Source of the DNA: an uncultured Verrucomicrobiota bacterium | GTDB taxonomy: Bacteria > Verrucomicrobiota > Verrucomicrobiia > Opitutales > Intestinicryptomonadaceae | Assembly: GCA_949293415.1 (NCBI GenBank) | Contig: CASFDK010000014.1 | Location: 1-40,300, forward strand | DNA: 40,300 bases | Reading direction: 5' to 3' | Part shown: piece after piece, positions 24,918 to 33,088 of the stretch | How the letters are laid out: every line of letters starts with the position of its first letter | Position numbering within the stretch: position 1 is the stretch's first letter | Notes under the pieces: model-generated | What the model saw: only the letters and a program-made list of their open reading frames with translations | What the model was told of the DNA's origin: nothing | The model's database searches: none | Program-made: the position numbers and the translations under genes

Positions 24918-24926
24918 CTCAATCGT

Positions 24927-25757
24927 ATGAAGAAAACTTTAATAATGCTTTTAACCGCCCTGTTTATGTTCGGCTGCTGTCCCTCGAAACAGTGCGAAAC
25001 AAAACCGCAACGCAAAGTGGGCGTGGCAATGTTCACGTTCTACAAGCGCAACCTCGACGATGTCATTCCGCTACTCAAGGATATGGGCGTAGACACAATC
25101 GGGCTTTCGAGCACGGCGTTGAGCGCGAAATTCCCGAAGGTAAAAACGGGTCCCGAAATGAACGCCGAACAGAAGGCGTATCTGAAAAAAATTCTCGCCG
25201 ACAACGGCATTAAAATCGCAAGCTTCGGCGTGCGCACGCCCACGGAAGAGGCGAAAATCAAGGAGATTTGCGAGTTCGCAAAAGAGTTCGACATTCCGCT
25301 TATCCTCACAGAATCCGTCGGCGACACAATCGCGTTGTGGGAAAAATACTGCCGGCAGTACGGGCTTAAAATGGCTCTCCACAACCACGCAAGCGACATC
25401 GTAAAGCGCAATTCGTATTTCAACCCCAACATCACGCGCGCGGCAATCGGCGACTTCAAAAACGTCTACGCCTGCCCCGACAACGGTCACTACGCACGTT
25501 CGGGCATCAAGGGCGAAGCCGCGTACAAAATTCTCGAAGGCAAAATCGCAATGCTCCACTTCAAGGATATGAGCAAGTTCGACGACCTCAAGGCGAAGAC
25601 CGTTCCCTACGGCAAGGGTGTTCTCGATTTGCCCGCGCTCCTCAAGGAGCTCGACCGCCAGAAGTTCGACGGATACTTTATGATTGAGTACGAAGACCAC
25701 TTCGACAACAACATCGCCGAAGTCAGGGAGTGTGTGGAATATCTCCGTTCCCACTAA
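24927..25757 (+). CDS. Lipoprotein sugar phosphate isomerase/epimerase-like TIM barrel (paralog 2)
   Basis: A 276-residue relative of the preceding gene, with a lipoprotein signal (MFGC, followed by a second Cys). Matching landmarks are ILTESVGD, MALHNHASDI, CPDNGHYARSGIKG, MLHFKDMSKF and MIEYEDHFD, so the metal site is intact. The segment MNAEQKAYLKKIL aligns with MTAEQKAYLKKLL of paralog 1, showing duplication. It has its own promoter and terminator, so the paralogs are transcribed separately and not as one operon. Substrate unknown. Confidence 0.82.
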   Translation: MKKTLIMLLTALFMFGCCPSKQCETKPQRKVGVAMFTFYKRNLDDVIPLLKDMGVDTIGLSSTALSAKFPKVKTGPEMNAEQKAYLKKILADNGIKIASFGVRTPTEEAKIKEICEFAKEFDIPLILTESVGDTIALWEKYCRQYGLKMALHNHASDIVKRNSYFNPNITRAAIGDFKNVYACPDNGHYARSGIKGEAAYKILEGKIAMLHFKDMSKFDDLKAKTVPYGKGVLDLPALLKELDRQKFDGYFMIEYEDHFDNNIAEVRECVEYLRSH

Positions 25758-25782
25758 TATCCTTTCGGTTTATCGTTTTTGC

Positions 25783-25808
25783 GGCGCGGCGGAAGTCGCG
25801 CCTTTTTT
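25783..25808 (+). terminator. Terminator after TIM-barrel paralog 2
   Basis: A 6-bp stem GGCGCG/CGCGCC with an 8-base loop is followed by six T. Confidence 0.75.
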
Positions 25809-25908
25809 GTGCCCGTTTGCCGCGTTTTTTTACTATCTTGACTCTTTCGCCGTTTGTTTTGTCTTGTTCTTGATTTTTTGCGGGTCAATGGCTACTTTCG
25901 TCTTCGTT

Positions 25909-26742
25909 ATGAAAAAAATGTTTTCTGTATTGATGGCGGTTTCGGCGGTTTTCGCGCTTTGTTCGTGCGCATCGACCGAAGCAAAACAACCGCGCAAGAT
26001 TGCGGTTCAGATGTGGTCTACACACTTCCACAAGTTCGACTACTCTATTGAACGGTTGGCGAAGATGGGCGTAAAATACGTGGAATGCTATCCTTCGCAG
26101 CCGCTTTCCGACAAAATGCCCGACGCGAGATTCAGCCATAATATGACGGCGGAACAAAAGGCGTTCGCAAAGAAAGTCCTCGCCGACAACGGCATAAAAA
26201 TGATTTCGTACGGATGCGTGGGCGGCAAAACCGAAGCCGATATCCGCAAAGTCTGCGAATTCGCCGCCGAGATGGGCGCGAAGACGGTCGTTACCGAAGC
26301 CAAAGAGGACACTATCCCGATTTGGAATAAAGTCTGCGGCGAGTACGGCTTGCGCATGGCATTGCACTCGCACGAGCGCAAACCGAAAAATCCCGAATAC
26401 CGTCACTTCGACCCCGCGTTCCTGATGACGATTCTCAAGGACTATAAAAACGTCGGAATTTGCGCCGACAACGGCGCGTGGTCGCGCTCTGGGCTTGACG
26501 TTGTGGACGGCTTCAAGAGCGTGCGCGGCAAGCTCATCGAAATCCACCTCAAAGACCAGCAGACATTCAACGACCTCAAGAGCGGTTGCACGGTCTACGG
26601 CGAGGGCGTTCTCGATATGAAGGCGATTCTTGCGGAAATCGACTCGCAGGGCTTCGACGGCTACTTTGTAATCGAAGACGGCACATACAAGGATTCGTTC
26701 CCGATTATCGAAAAGAATTTGAAGTATCTGCGCGAACACTGA
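25909..26742 (+). CDS. Lipoprotein sugar phosphate isomerase/epimerase-like TIM barrel (paralog 3)
   Basis: A 277-residue third member of the tandem set. The signal peptide ends in ALCSCAST, with the Cys of LCSC likely lipidated. It shares MTAEQKAFAKKVL and YGEGVLDMKAILAEID with its neighbours. The metal-site motif that reads DVGH and DNGH in the other copies is DNGAWSRSG here, so the histidine is lost while the aspartate, IHLKD and FVIEDG acidic residue remain. Activity may be altered or lost. ATG 25909 is preferred as the start of a normal signal peptide; an in-frame ATG at 25888 adds seven residues. Confidence 0.8.
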   Translation: MKKMFSVLMAVSAVFALCSCASTEAKQPRKIAVQMWSTHFHKFDYSIERLAKMGVKYVECYPSQPLSDKMPDARFSHNMTAEQKAFAKKVLADNGIKMISYGCVGGKTEADIRKVCEFAAEMGAKTVVTEAKEDTIPIWNKVCGEYGLRMALHSHERKPKNPEYRHFDPAFLMTILKDYKNVGICADNGAWSRSGLDVVDGFKSVRGKLIEIHLKDQQTFNDLKSGCTVYGEGVLDMKAILAEIDSQGFDGYFVIEDGTYKDSFPIIEKNLKYLREH

Positions 26743-26757
26743 TTTCGTTGCGGTTCG

Positions 26758-26790
26758 AAAAAACTCCGTCCGAAGCGGCGGAGTTTTTTT
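26758..26790 (+). terminator. Terminator after TIM-barrel paralog 3
   Basis: An 11-bp stem AAAAAACTCCG/CGGAGTTTTTT with a 10-base loop and seven T at the end. Confidence 0.85.
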
Positions 26791-26815
26791 GTGCCCTTTT
26801 GGGGTTTGTAAAAAG

Positions 26816-26844
26816 TTGACAGACAGGCGCGGCAAATATTATTT
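26816..26844 (+). promoter_or_regulatory. Promoter of the EF-hand-like membrane protein gene
   Basis: TTGACA (26816-26821) is followed by TATTAT (26837-26842, 15-bp spacing) or TTATTT (26839-26844, 17-bp spacing), 14-16 nt before the ATG. Confidence 0.45.
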
Positions 26845-26858
26845 CTACGGACGATATT

Positions 26859-28820
26859 ATGAAAGAGGACACAGGCTATCGTTGGAAATTTTTCAAGGCG
26901 GGAAGCGCGTATCAGGCTTCCATAAACAGTGTCGAAGACATCGAGAACATCGGAATGCTCGACCGCAAATTGTGGTCGACCCTCGCGTGTCCGACTTCGG
27001 GCTTGTTCTTCGACTCCAAGCTCCTCCAAATTCTCGACGCCGATGCCGACGGCAGAATCAGATACGGCGATGCGGTTGCGGCAACCCAGTGGGCTTGCAA
27101 TATGCTCAAAGACCGTTCGACTCTTCTTGACGGGGCGGACGGGCTGAAAATTTCGAATATCGACGACTCGTCCGACGAGGGCAAAACGCTTGTGGCAAGT
27201 GCGCGCACGGTGCTGTCGAATCTCGGCAAGCCCGATTCCGACGAAGTTTGCGTCGCCGATTTCGCCGACACCACGAAGATTTTCGCCGACAGCGCGTTCA
27301 ATGCCGACGGCATTATTACCAAACTTTCGTGCGGCGGCGACGCATCGCTCGAAGCCCTTTTTGCCGACATCCTTTCGGTTTCAGAGCCCAAAAAAGACCG
27401 CTCGGGCAGGGACGGAATAAACTCGGACGACGTGAAGAATTTCTTCGACGGTGCGAAAGCCCAAATCGCTTGGCTCGACTCCAAGCCCGCCGCGTCGACT
27501 TACACTCTCGGGGCGGAAACAGACGCAGCCTATGCCTCGTTCGCCGCGGTGAAAGACAAAATCGACGACTTCTTCACGCGCTGCGACATCGTGCGGTTCG
27601 ACCAATCCGCGGCTTCGGCAGTCAATGCTGGTGCCGAACGCTTTGCGAAAATCCTTTCGGGAAACGTCGGCGACAACAGCGCGGCGTTGTCGGAGCTGCC
27701 CGCCGCGTTCGTATCGGGTTCGGATTGCCTCGACCTTCTGGGCGATGTCAACCCCGTGTGGCGCAAGTTGCTTGCCGACTTCGCCGAAAACGCGGCAAAG
27801 CCCGTCTGCGGAACGGCGAAAATTTCGAAGGCGAACTGGCTCGACATAAAAGCCGCCTTTGCTCCCCATTCGGCGTGGCTTGCGGCGAATCCGAATGCGG
27901 CTTGCGCGAAAATTTCGGAGGCGCGTCTGCGCGAAATTCTGGCGCAGGACAGGTCTTCCGCGCTCTTTGCCGCGCTCGAATCCGACGCCGCCGTAGCCGC
28001 AGAGGTCGCCGAAATCGCCAAGCTCGAGAAGCTCGTGCGGCTCAACAAAAGCCTGTGTTCGCTCCTCCGCAATTTCGTAAGTTTTCAGGAGTTTTACAAA
28101 GACAAAACCGACGCGATTTTCCAGTTCGGCAAGCTCTACATCGACGGCAGAATGTGTTCGCTCTGCATAAAAGTGGACGACGTTGCAAAGCATTCCGCGA
28201 TGGCGGCGATGTCGTATGGCTACCTGCTCTACTGCGTGTGCAAACGCAAGGGCGAGGCTGACTTGAACATTGTCGCCGTCGTTACCGCGGGCGATTCCGA
28301 CAACCTGATTGTCGGCAAAAACGGCGTATTCTACGACCGCAACGGACGCGACTGGGACGCGACCGTAACGAAGATTGTAGACAACCCCATAGGCATCGCG
28401 CAGGCGTTCTTCTCTCCCTACAAACGCTTTCTGAAATGGGCGAGCGAGCAGATAGCAAAGCGCGCCCTCGCCGCCGACCAAAACGTTGCGGCGGGTCTCG
28501 AAAAGGGTAAAATCGTCGACGAGAAAACGAAGAAAATAGACATCGGAACGGTTGCCGCTTTGGGCGTTGCCGTCGGCGGCATTACGACGGCGTTCGGCGT
28601 GATTGTCGGGGCGTTCGTAAAGCTCGGCGTGTGGATGCCGCTCGGGATAATCGGCGTGCTGCTCGCGATTTCGCTGCCGTCGATGATTATCGCGGCGATG
28701 AAGCTTTCGCAGCGCAACCTTGCGCCGCTGCTCGACGGCAACGGCTGGGCGATAAACAACAAGGCGAACGTAAACATCCTCTTCGGGGCGCATCTAACCC
28801 AAACTCCGAAGCGCAGATAG
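26859..28820 (+). CDS. Large membrane-anchored protein with EF-hand-like loop, function unknown
   Basis: A 653-residue protein without a signal peptide. Residues 60-71 fit a calcium-binding EF-hand loop (D-x-D-x-D-G-x-I-x-x-x-D, DADADGRIRYGD). The long middle part is Ala- and Asp-rich and mostly helical. Around residues 565-620 are two hydrophobic helices (GTVAALGVAVGGITTAFGVI, then WMPLGIIGVLLAISLPSMII), followed by a conserved-looking end LDGNGWAINNKANVNILFG. I do not recognise a named family. The topology suggests a big cytoplasmic N-terminal domain tethered to the inner membrane. It is a single gene with its own promoter, converging on lpxK. Confidence 0.72.
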   Translation: MKEDTGYRWKFFKAGSAYQASINSVEDIENIGMLDRKLWSTLACPTSGLFFDSKLLQILDADADGRIRYGDAVAATQWACNMLKDRSTLLDGADGLKISNIDDSSDEGKTLVASARTVLSNLGKPDSDEVCVADFADTTKIFADSAFNADGIITKLSCGGDASLEALFADILSVSEPKKDRSGRDGINSDDVKNFFDGAKAQIAWLDSKPAASTYTLGAETDAAYASFAAVKDKIDDFFTRCDIVRFDQSAASAVNAGAERFAKILSGNVGDNSAALSELPAAFVSGSDCLDLLGDVNPVWRKLLADFAENAAKPVCGTAKISKANWLDIKAAFAPHSAWLAANPNAACAKISEARLREILAQDRSSALFAALESDAAVAAEVAEIAKLEKLVRLNKSLCSLLRNFVSFQEFYKDKTDAIFQFGKLYIDGRMCSLCIKVDDVAKHSAMAAMSYGYLLYCVCKRKGEADLNIVAVVTAGDSDNLIVGKNGVFYDRNGRDWDATVTKIVDNPIGIAQAFFSPYKRFLKWASEQIAKRALAADQNVAAGLEKGKIVDEKTKKIDIGTVAALGVAVGGITTAFGVIVGAFVKLGVWMPLGIIGVLLAISLPSMIIAAMKLSQRNLAPLLDGNGWAINNKANVNILFGAHLTQTPKRR

Positions 28821-28836
28821 CTTTTGCTCGAAAAAA

Positions 28837-28862
28837 GGCGCGACTATATTCGCGCCGAGGTG
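28837..28862 (-). terminator. Terminator of the lpxK transcript
   Basis: On the minus strand GGCGCGA/TCGCGCC (28837-28856) forms a perfect 7-bp stem with a 6-base loop followed by six T (the A-run at 28831-28836). It lies in the short spacer between converging genes. Confidence 0.82.
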
Positions 28863-28889
28863 TCACAAGCAGGAACGAAGTTCCGCAGC

Positions 28890-30104
28890 CTACTTGTCGG
28901 ATTGGCGTTTGGGAAAACAGATTTTCTCCACCGCCGACTCGAAGTCGTCGCCGCCCTTGAGGATGTCGATTTCGAGCTTCGTGTAGTAAAAGGGAATGGG
29001 CGCGGGCAAATCGGTGCGGATTCGTACGGCATCCTTTTCGGTGCACACGGCAAGCTGCGCGCCCGCATTTTTTGCGTCGGCGAAAAACGCTTCAAGCTCG
29101 GAATCGTCAAACCTGTGGTGGTCGAGAAAACGCTTTTTGTAGACGAGCGTACCGCCGAGCTCGACGAGGAATTTTTCGAACCCTTCGGGGACGGCAATGG
29201 CGGAAAAACATGCAACCTTCGCGCCTTTTAGGATGTCGAGCGAAACGCGCTTGTCGGAGTGGAATTCGGCAAGGCAAGTCGGTCGGTGCGCACACTCTAT
29301 TATCTCGACCGACGGATTGTATTTGCGAATGGTGCGCTCAAGGTCGGGGTCGTGTCTGCCGTCGGACTTGGTGAGAAATATGTACGAAGCGCGCTTTAAG
29401 TGCGAGACGGGTTCGCGCAAAATTCCGCGGGGCAAAAGGCTGAAATTGCCGAAGGGATTTGTCTTGTCCACCAAGAGAAGCTGCAGCTGCCCGCGAAGCG
29501 GCAGATACTGGAAGCCGTCGTCGAGAATGAGCGTGTCGGCACCGAATTCGGTAATGGCGTAATGCCCCGCGCGGACACGGTTCTTGTCGACAATCACGAC
29601 GACATTCGGGAGATTGCGGGCGAGCATGTAAGGCTCGTCGCCCGCAAATTCGGAGTCGAGCAGAATGCGCCTGCCGTCGGATACGACCTTGGGCTTGGGG
29701 GCTTCGCCGTGGGTAATCCAGCGGACGAATTTTTTCAGCATTCCGTCGGATTTGCTTTTGTAGCCGCGGCTGAGGATGGCGACCCTTCTGCCGCGGTCGT
29801 TCAACGCCCGCGCGAATTTTTCCACAATCGGCGTTTTGCCCGTGCCGCCCACGGTGAGGTTGCCCACGACGACCACGAGACATCCGAGCGGCGCGTCGCG
29901 CAGAATCCTGTTTTCGTACATCCAGTAGCGCGTCCGCGCGATTGCCCCGAACACGAACGACAACGTCTTCAGCAGAGACGCATAGAGCCAAACCGCCGCG
30001 CCCCCGCCCTCGTGTCTGTCGTAGATTACGTCTGCGGTCAGATGGGCGAAGCGTTCGGCGGTTTTCGAGATTTTGCGTTTTAGTTTTTTGAAAAAGCCTG
30101 ACAC
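28890..30104 (-). CDS. lpxK: Tetraacyldisaccharide 4'-kinase (LpxK)
   Basis: A 404-residue inner-membrane-associated kinase that phosphorylates the lipid A disaccharide at the 4' position. The N-terminus has a hydrophobic helix ([17 protein letters not shown]), then the P-loop [11 protein letters not shown] (residues 81-91), [17 protein letters not shown] and [12 protein letters not shown], all typical of LpxK. It is somewhat longer than the E. coli protein, mainly at the ends. Its presence indicates a lipid A-containing outer membrane. It begins 12 bp after the exported protein gene and is probably co-transcribed with it. A small hairpin overlaps the stop codon (28865-28897). Confidence 0.93.
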   Translation of the reverse strand: MSGFFKKLKRKISKTAERFAHLTADVIYDRHEGGGAAVWLYASLLKTLSFVFGAIARTRYWMYENRILRDAPLGCLVVVVGNLTVGGTGKTPIVEKFARALNDRGRRVAILSRGYKSKSDGMLKKFVRWITHGEAPKPKVVSDGRRILLDSEFAGDEPYMLARNLPNVVVIVDKNRVRAGHYAITEFGADTLILDDGFQYLPLRGQLQLLLVDKTNPFGNFSLLPRGILREPVSHLKRASYIFLTKSDGRHDPDLERTIRKYNPSVEIIECAHRPTCLAEFHSDKRVSLDILKGAKVACFSAIAVPEGFEKFLVELGGTLVYKKRFLDHHRFDDSELEAFFADAKNAGAQLAVCTEKDAVRIRTDLPAPIPFYYTKLEIDILKGGDDFESAVEKICFPKRQSDK

Positions 30105-30116
30105 GTTGGAAATTTT

Positions 30117-31820
30117 TTATTCCTCCTTTTTAGTGTCGGGCTTCATTTCGGCAAGCGTTTCCTTGAATTTTTCCGCGGCGTTTTTCGACGAACTGTCTCT
30201 GGCAATCGTCAGAAACATCGAAACCACTTTCTGCGCCGAGCGTCTGTCTTCGTTCGCCACATATAACTTGGCGAGCGGCTGGACGATTTTCTTGAAACAT
30301 TCGTCGAGCGACGAGTGGGAGTTTCTGAGGATGTCCTGATAGTTCGAGAGAATTTCGGTCTTGTCGGTTGCGCGGGCGAACATATCGACGATTTGCTCCG
30401 AATAGATTTCAAGCCCGAGCCCCGGGTCGGTGCGCATAACGCCGCGCATTTCGGCTGTGAGAAGCCTGTCCGCCTCTTTGCCGCGCCGCAGGGCTATGAG
30501 GTTTTGTCTGTAGAAATTGAGCATCTGAATGCACATATCGGGATAGCGTCTGAAGGCTTCGTAGCTCTTCTTCCAATAGGTGTCGAGTTCGTTTTGCGGA
30601 ACGCCGTAGCGGGCGCGCGCCGAAATGAAGGCGATGTACGACTCCCAGTTTTCGGGGTTCTCCTTGCGCGCCTTGTCGGCGAAAACGGCGGCATCGTAGT
30701 ACTTGCCGTTATCGTAGAGAATGCGCGAAATGCGCAGGAACACGCGCGAAAGTATTCCCGCTTCGGTCGTGATGTGGCGGCGTACGAGCATTTCGATGTC
30801 GAAGTGCCTCGATGTCTTCCAAGTCTGCGGATTGAGCGGTCTGCCGAAAAGTTTTTTCGCGTCTTTCGAACGGGCGATGTCGAACTTCCAGACCCCCGGT
30901 CGCGACATATACGCAAGCCACGCCTGCGCCTTCGCGCCCGTCCCCTCGTGGAAGAACAGGCAGGGAATGCCGTTGGCATTTGCAATTCGCCAAGCGCAGT
31001 AGACTTTTTCGTAGTCCGAGCCGCCGAATTTGAGAATGTTCTTCGGGTTGAACTCGCGTGCCGAAACGTCCCAATCGGCAAAGCCCGATTTTTCGAGCCT
31101 TGTCCTGTCGGTTTTTATGGAGTGCGCAAGCTTTTCGATTGCGAATGGCGATATGCTCGTGTTTTTCAGCCCGCGCAGTTCGTCGAGCGGCCCGCCGACC
31201 CCGAAAATCCAGACGAGTTCGCCGACCGTCAGCTTTTCCATCGGGAATACGAAAGTATCGGGGTCGCCGATGAAAATGTTGAACACTTCCTGCGGCTGCG
31301 AGAGGGGAACGGGGTCGGACGGCGTGCCGCAGTTCGGCCAGCCTCCCGGGGGCGGAACGTCGTAGACCAACGCTACGGCATATGCGCTTCTGATGTATTT
31401 TACGAAATTGTCGGGATATATCTGGTGGATTTGCGCCAATACCGAACAGATTCCCTCGATATTGTCTTCGGGCTTTATCGATTCGACGAAATCGCAAAGC
31501 GCGGGAATGTCGGAGAGCATGGCCTTTTTCAGCGCGGGATTGAGCGACGCTCCCTCCTTGGCGAAAATTTCGGCGGCCTTTTGTATGTAGAGCCAGCCCG
31601 CCGCTTCGTGGTAGAGCTGTTTTTTTGCCAAGTCGAGCGCGGTCTCGCGCGAGGTTTTTGCGTAGGTACTCCACATTTCGGGCGAGTCCTTTTTCAGCAG
31701 TTCTTCGATGTCGGCTTGCGACAGCGGCGACGACGGCAGATTCGGCAACTCGGGTACGACATTCTGCGCGGCGGCGATTTGGCAGAGTATAAACAGCAGT
31801 AATGGGATAAAGATTTTCAT
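30117..31820 (-). CDS. Exported protein with transglutaminase-like core and helical repeats
   Basis: A 567-residue protein with a signal peptide (cleavage near IAAAQ). The central part YEKVYCAWRIANANGIPCLF, followed about 20 residues later by AWLAYM and a Trp-Lys-Phe-Asp stretch, resembles the Cys...His...Asp layout of transglutaminase-like domains; the Cys is present but the second motif lacks an obvious His, so it may be inactive. The C-terminal 200 residues are TPR-like helices (YYDAAVFADKARKENPENWE and the following pairs). The tail is charged. Co-transcription with lpxK is likely. A cell-envelope role is plausible but unproven. Confidence 0.65.
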   Translation of the reverse strand: MKIFIPLLLFILCQIAAAQNVVPELPNLPSSPLSQADIEELLKKDSPEMWSTYAKTSRETALDLAKKQLYHEAAGWLYIQKAAEIFAKEGASLNPALKKAMLSDIPALCDFVESIKPEDNIEGICSVLAQIHQIYPDNFVKYIRSAYAVALVYDVPPPGGWPNCGTPSDPVPLSQPQEVFNIFIGDPDTFVFPMEKLTVGELVWIFGVGGPLDELRGLKNTSISPFAIEKLAHSIKTDRTRLEKSGFADWDVSAREFNPKNILKFGGSDYEKVYCAWRIANANGIPCLFFHEGTGAKAQAWLAYMSRPGVWKFDIARSKDAKKLFGRPLNPQTWKTSRHFDIEMLVRRHITTEAGILSRVFLRISRILYDNGKYYDAAVFADKARKENPENWESYIAFISARARYGVPQNELDTYWKKSYEAFRRYPDMCIQMLNFYRQNLIALRRGKEADRLLTAEMRGVMRTDPGLGLEIYSEQIVDMFARATDKTEILSNYQDILRNSHSSLDECFKKIVQPLAKLYVANEDRRSAQKVVSMFLTIARDSSSKNAAEKFKETLAEMKPDTKKEE

Positions 31821-31888
31821 TCGCTACGGATAATCGTAAATTGTATCCGTTATGTCAATTTTCTTATTTTAATGTACGGCGCGGATAT

Positions 31889-31921
31889 AAAAAAGGCGGG
31901 CGAACTATCGCAAGTCCGCCC
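31889..31921 (-). terminator. Terminator downstream of the AraC-type gene
   Basis: On the minus strand GGGCGGAC/GTTCGCCC makes an 8-bp stem (one G-U) with an 8-base loop, then GCC and six T. It stands about 120 bp after the AraC-type stop; the stretch between them holds no gene I can support. Confidence 0.65.
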
Positions 31922-32041
31922 GTCTTTTGGAAAATGGAAGCTTGTCGGCGCCGCCGCTACTTGAAGAACATCCGCACCTCCGACCGCGATATCCCGTACA
32001 TACGGAGTAAAACTTTTCCGAAATCCCGATTTCGGCGGCGG

Positions 32042-32986
32042 CTAAACGGATTTGCCCGAAGTTTTTGCACGGAATTTTTTCGGCGGCATTCCGTAATAGC
32101 CCTTGAACGAGTTCGAAAACGAATACGCGTCGGCGTATCCGAGCTTTTTTGCGCAGTCGCGGATCTTCGAATTTTCGGAGAGCATTTTCGCGGCCGCTTC
32201 CATTTTTGCCTTCCGCGCGAATTTTGCGTACGACATTCCGAACGCGTTTCTGAAAATGCCGTCGAGCTTTTCGGGCGGCGTTTTGATAGATTTCGCCGCG
32301 CGGGTACGCGTGCTTTTTTTCGATGGATTCGACAGGATTTTACGCGCCAGTTCTTCCGCCGCACTTTCGGCTTTGCGTTCCGTCCGCGGTTTTCGGGCGG
32401 CGAATTCCCTGCGCAGAGTTTGGGCAAGCAGCCGCATAGTGTCCTGAAGGTAGGTCGGCGACGGCAATCGGGAATGCGCTTCGTCGGCGTAGATTTTCGC
32501 AAGTGCGTATATCGCCTCGAGGTTTTTCGCGGCGGCTTTGTACGGGGTGCGGCCGAGAATTTCCGCCCACGCGGATTTTGCGTGGAATCTGAACCACAGG
32601 ATGTCCGCGCTTTTGCCGTCGATGGAGTCGCGGCAGGTAGAATTTGCGGGGAGCACGAAATAGCTTCCGCGCCCGATTTTGAAGTCTTCGCCGTTTATCC
32701 GCGCGTTGTAGTGCCCGCGCAACACGAACACGGCTTCGCAGACCTCGGTCTCGCGCCGCATTATGTAGTATCCGCCGCCGTGGGTTGCGAACGCCGCGGA
32801 TTCTACCGACTCCTTTGCGGGGATGTCGAACGGCACGTTGTTCGGCGCGCTTATTCCGTCCCTATTGACGAAGCGCGCGGGCATAAACTTTGTGGGATTC
32901 GACAGATAGCGTATGCGGCTTGTCTTTGGCCAGACTTGCAGCCGTTCCGCCGTCGATATTTTCCAGAGATTTTTTCCGCCCGCCAT
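32042..32986 (-). CDS. AraC-family transcriptional regulator
   Basis: A 314-residue regulator. The N-terminal 150 residues form a cupin-like sensor (AVFVLRGHYNARINGEDFKIGRGSYFVLP). The C-terminal 100 residues carry two helix-turn-helix motifs, the second ending with the AraC signature AKKLGYADAYSFSNSFKGYYGMPPKKFRA. The linker is Lys/Arg-rich. It diverges from the glycosidase-like gene at 33089 and their promoters overlap, so it probably regulates that gene in response to a sugar. Its own promoter may be TTGCTG-16 bp-TATAAA on the minus strand. Confidence 0.88.
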   Translation of the reverse strand: MAGGKNLWKISTAERLQVWPKTSRIRYLSNPTKFMPARFVNRDGISAPNNVPFDIPAKESVESAAFATHGGGYYIMRRETEVCEAVFVLRGHYNARINGEDFKIGRGSYFVLPANSTCRDSIDGKSADILWFRFHAKSAWAEILGRTPYKAAAKNLEAIYALAKIYADEAHSRLPSPTYLQDTMRLLAQTLRREFAARKPRTERKAESAAEELARKILSNPSKKSTRTRAAKSIKTPPEKLDGIFRNAFGMSYAKFARKAKMEAAAKMLSENSKIRDCAKKLGYADAYSFSNSFKGYYGMPPKKFRAKTSGKSV

Positions 32987-33025
32987 ATGATGATGTTTTT
33001 GTGAAAAAGATGAGATTTTTATAGC

Positions 33026-33054
33026 TTGAAGAATTTTGTCAGCAAGGATAAAAT
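33026..33054 (+). promoter_or_regulatory. Promoter of the glycosidase-like gene
   Basis: TTGAAG (33026-33031), a 17-bp spacer and TAAAAT (33049-33054), with a 34-nt leader containing GGAG. It overlaps the divergent AraC-gene promoter region, as is common for AraC-controlled genes. Confidence 0.6.
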
Positions 33055-33088
33055 CGCGCCCTGTTTACATATACGGAGAAACGGATTT

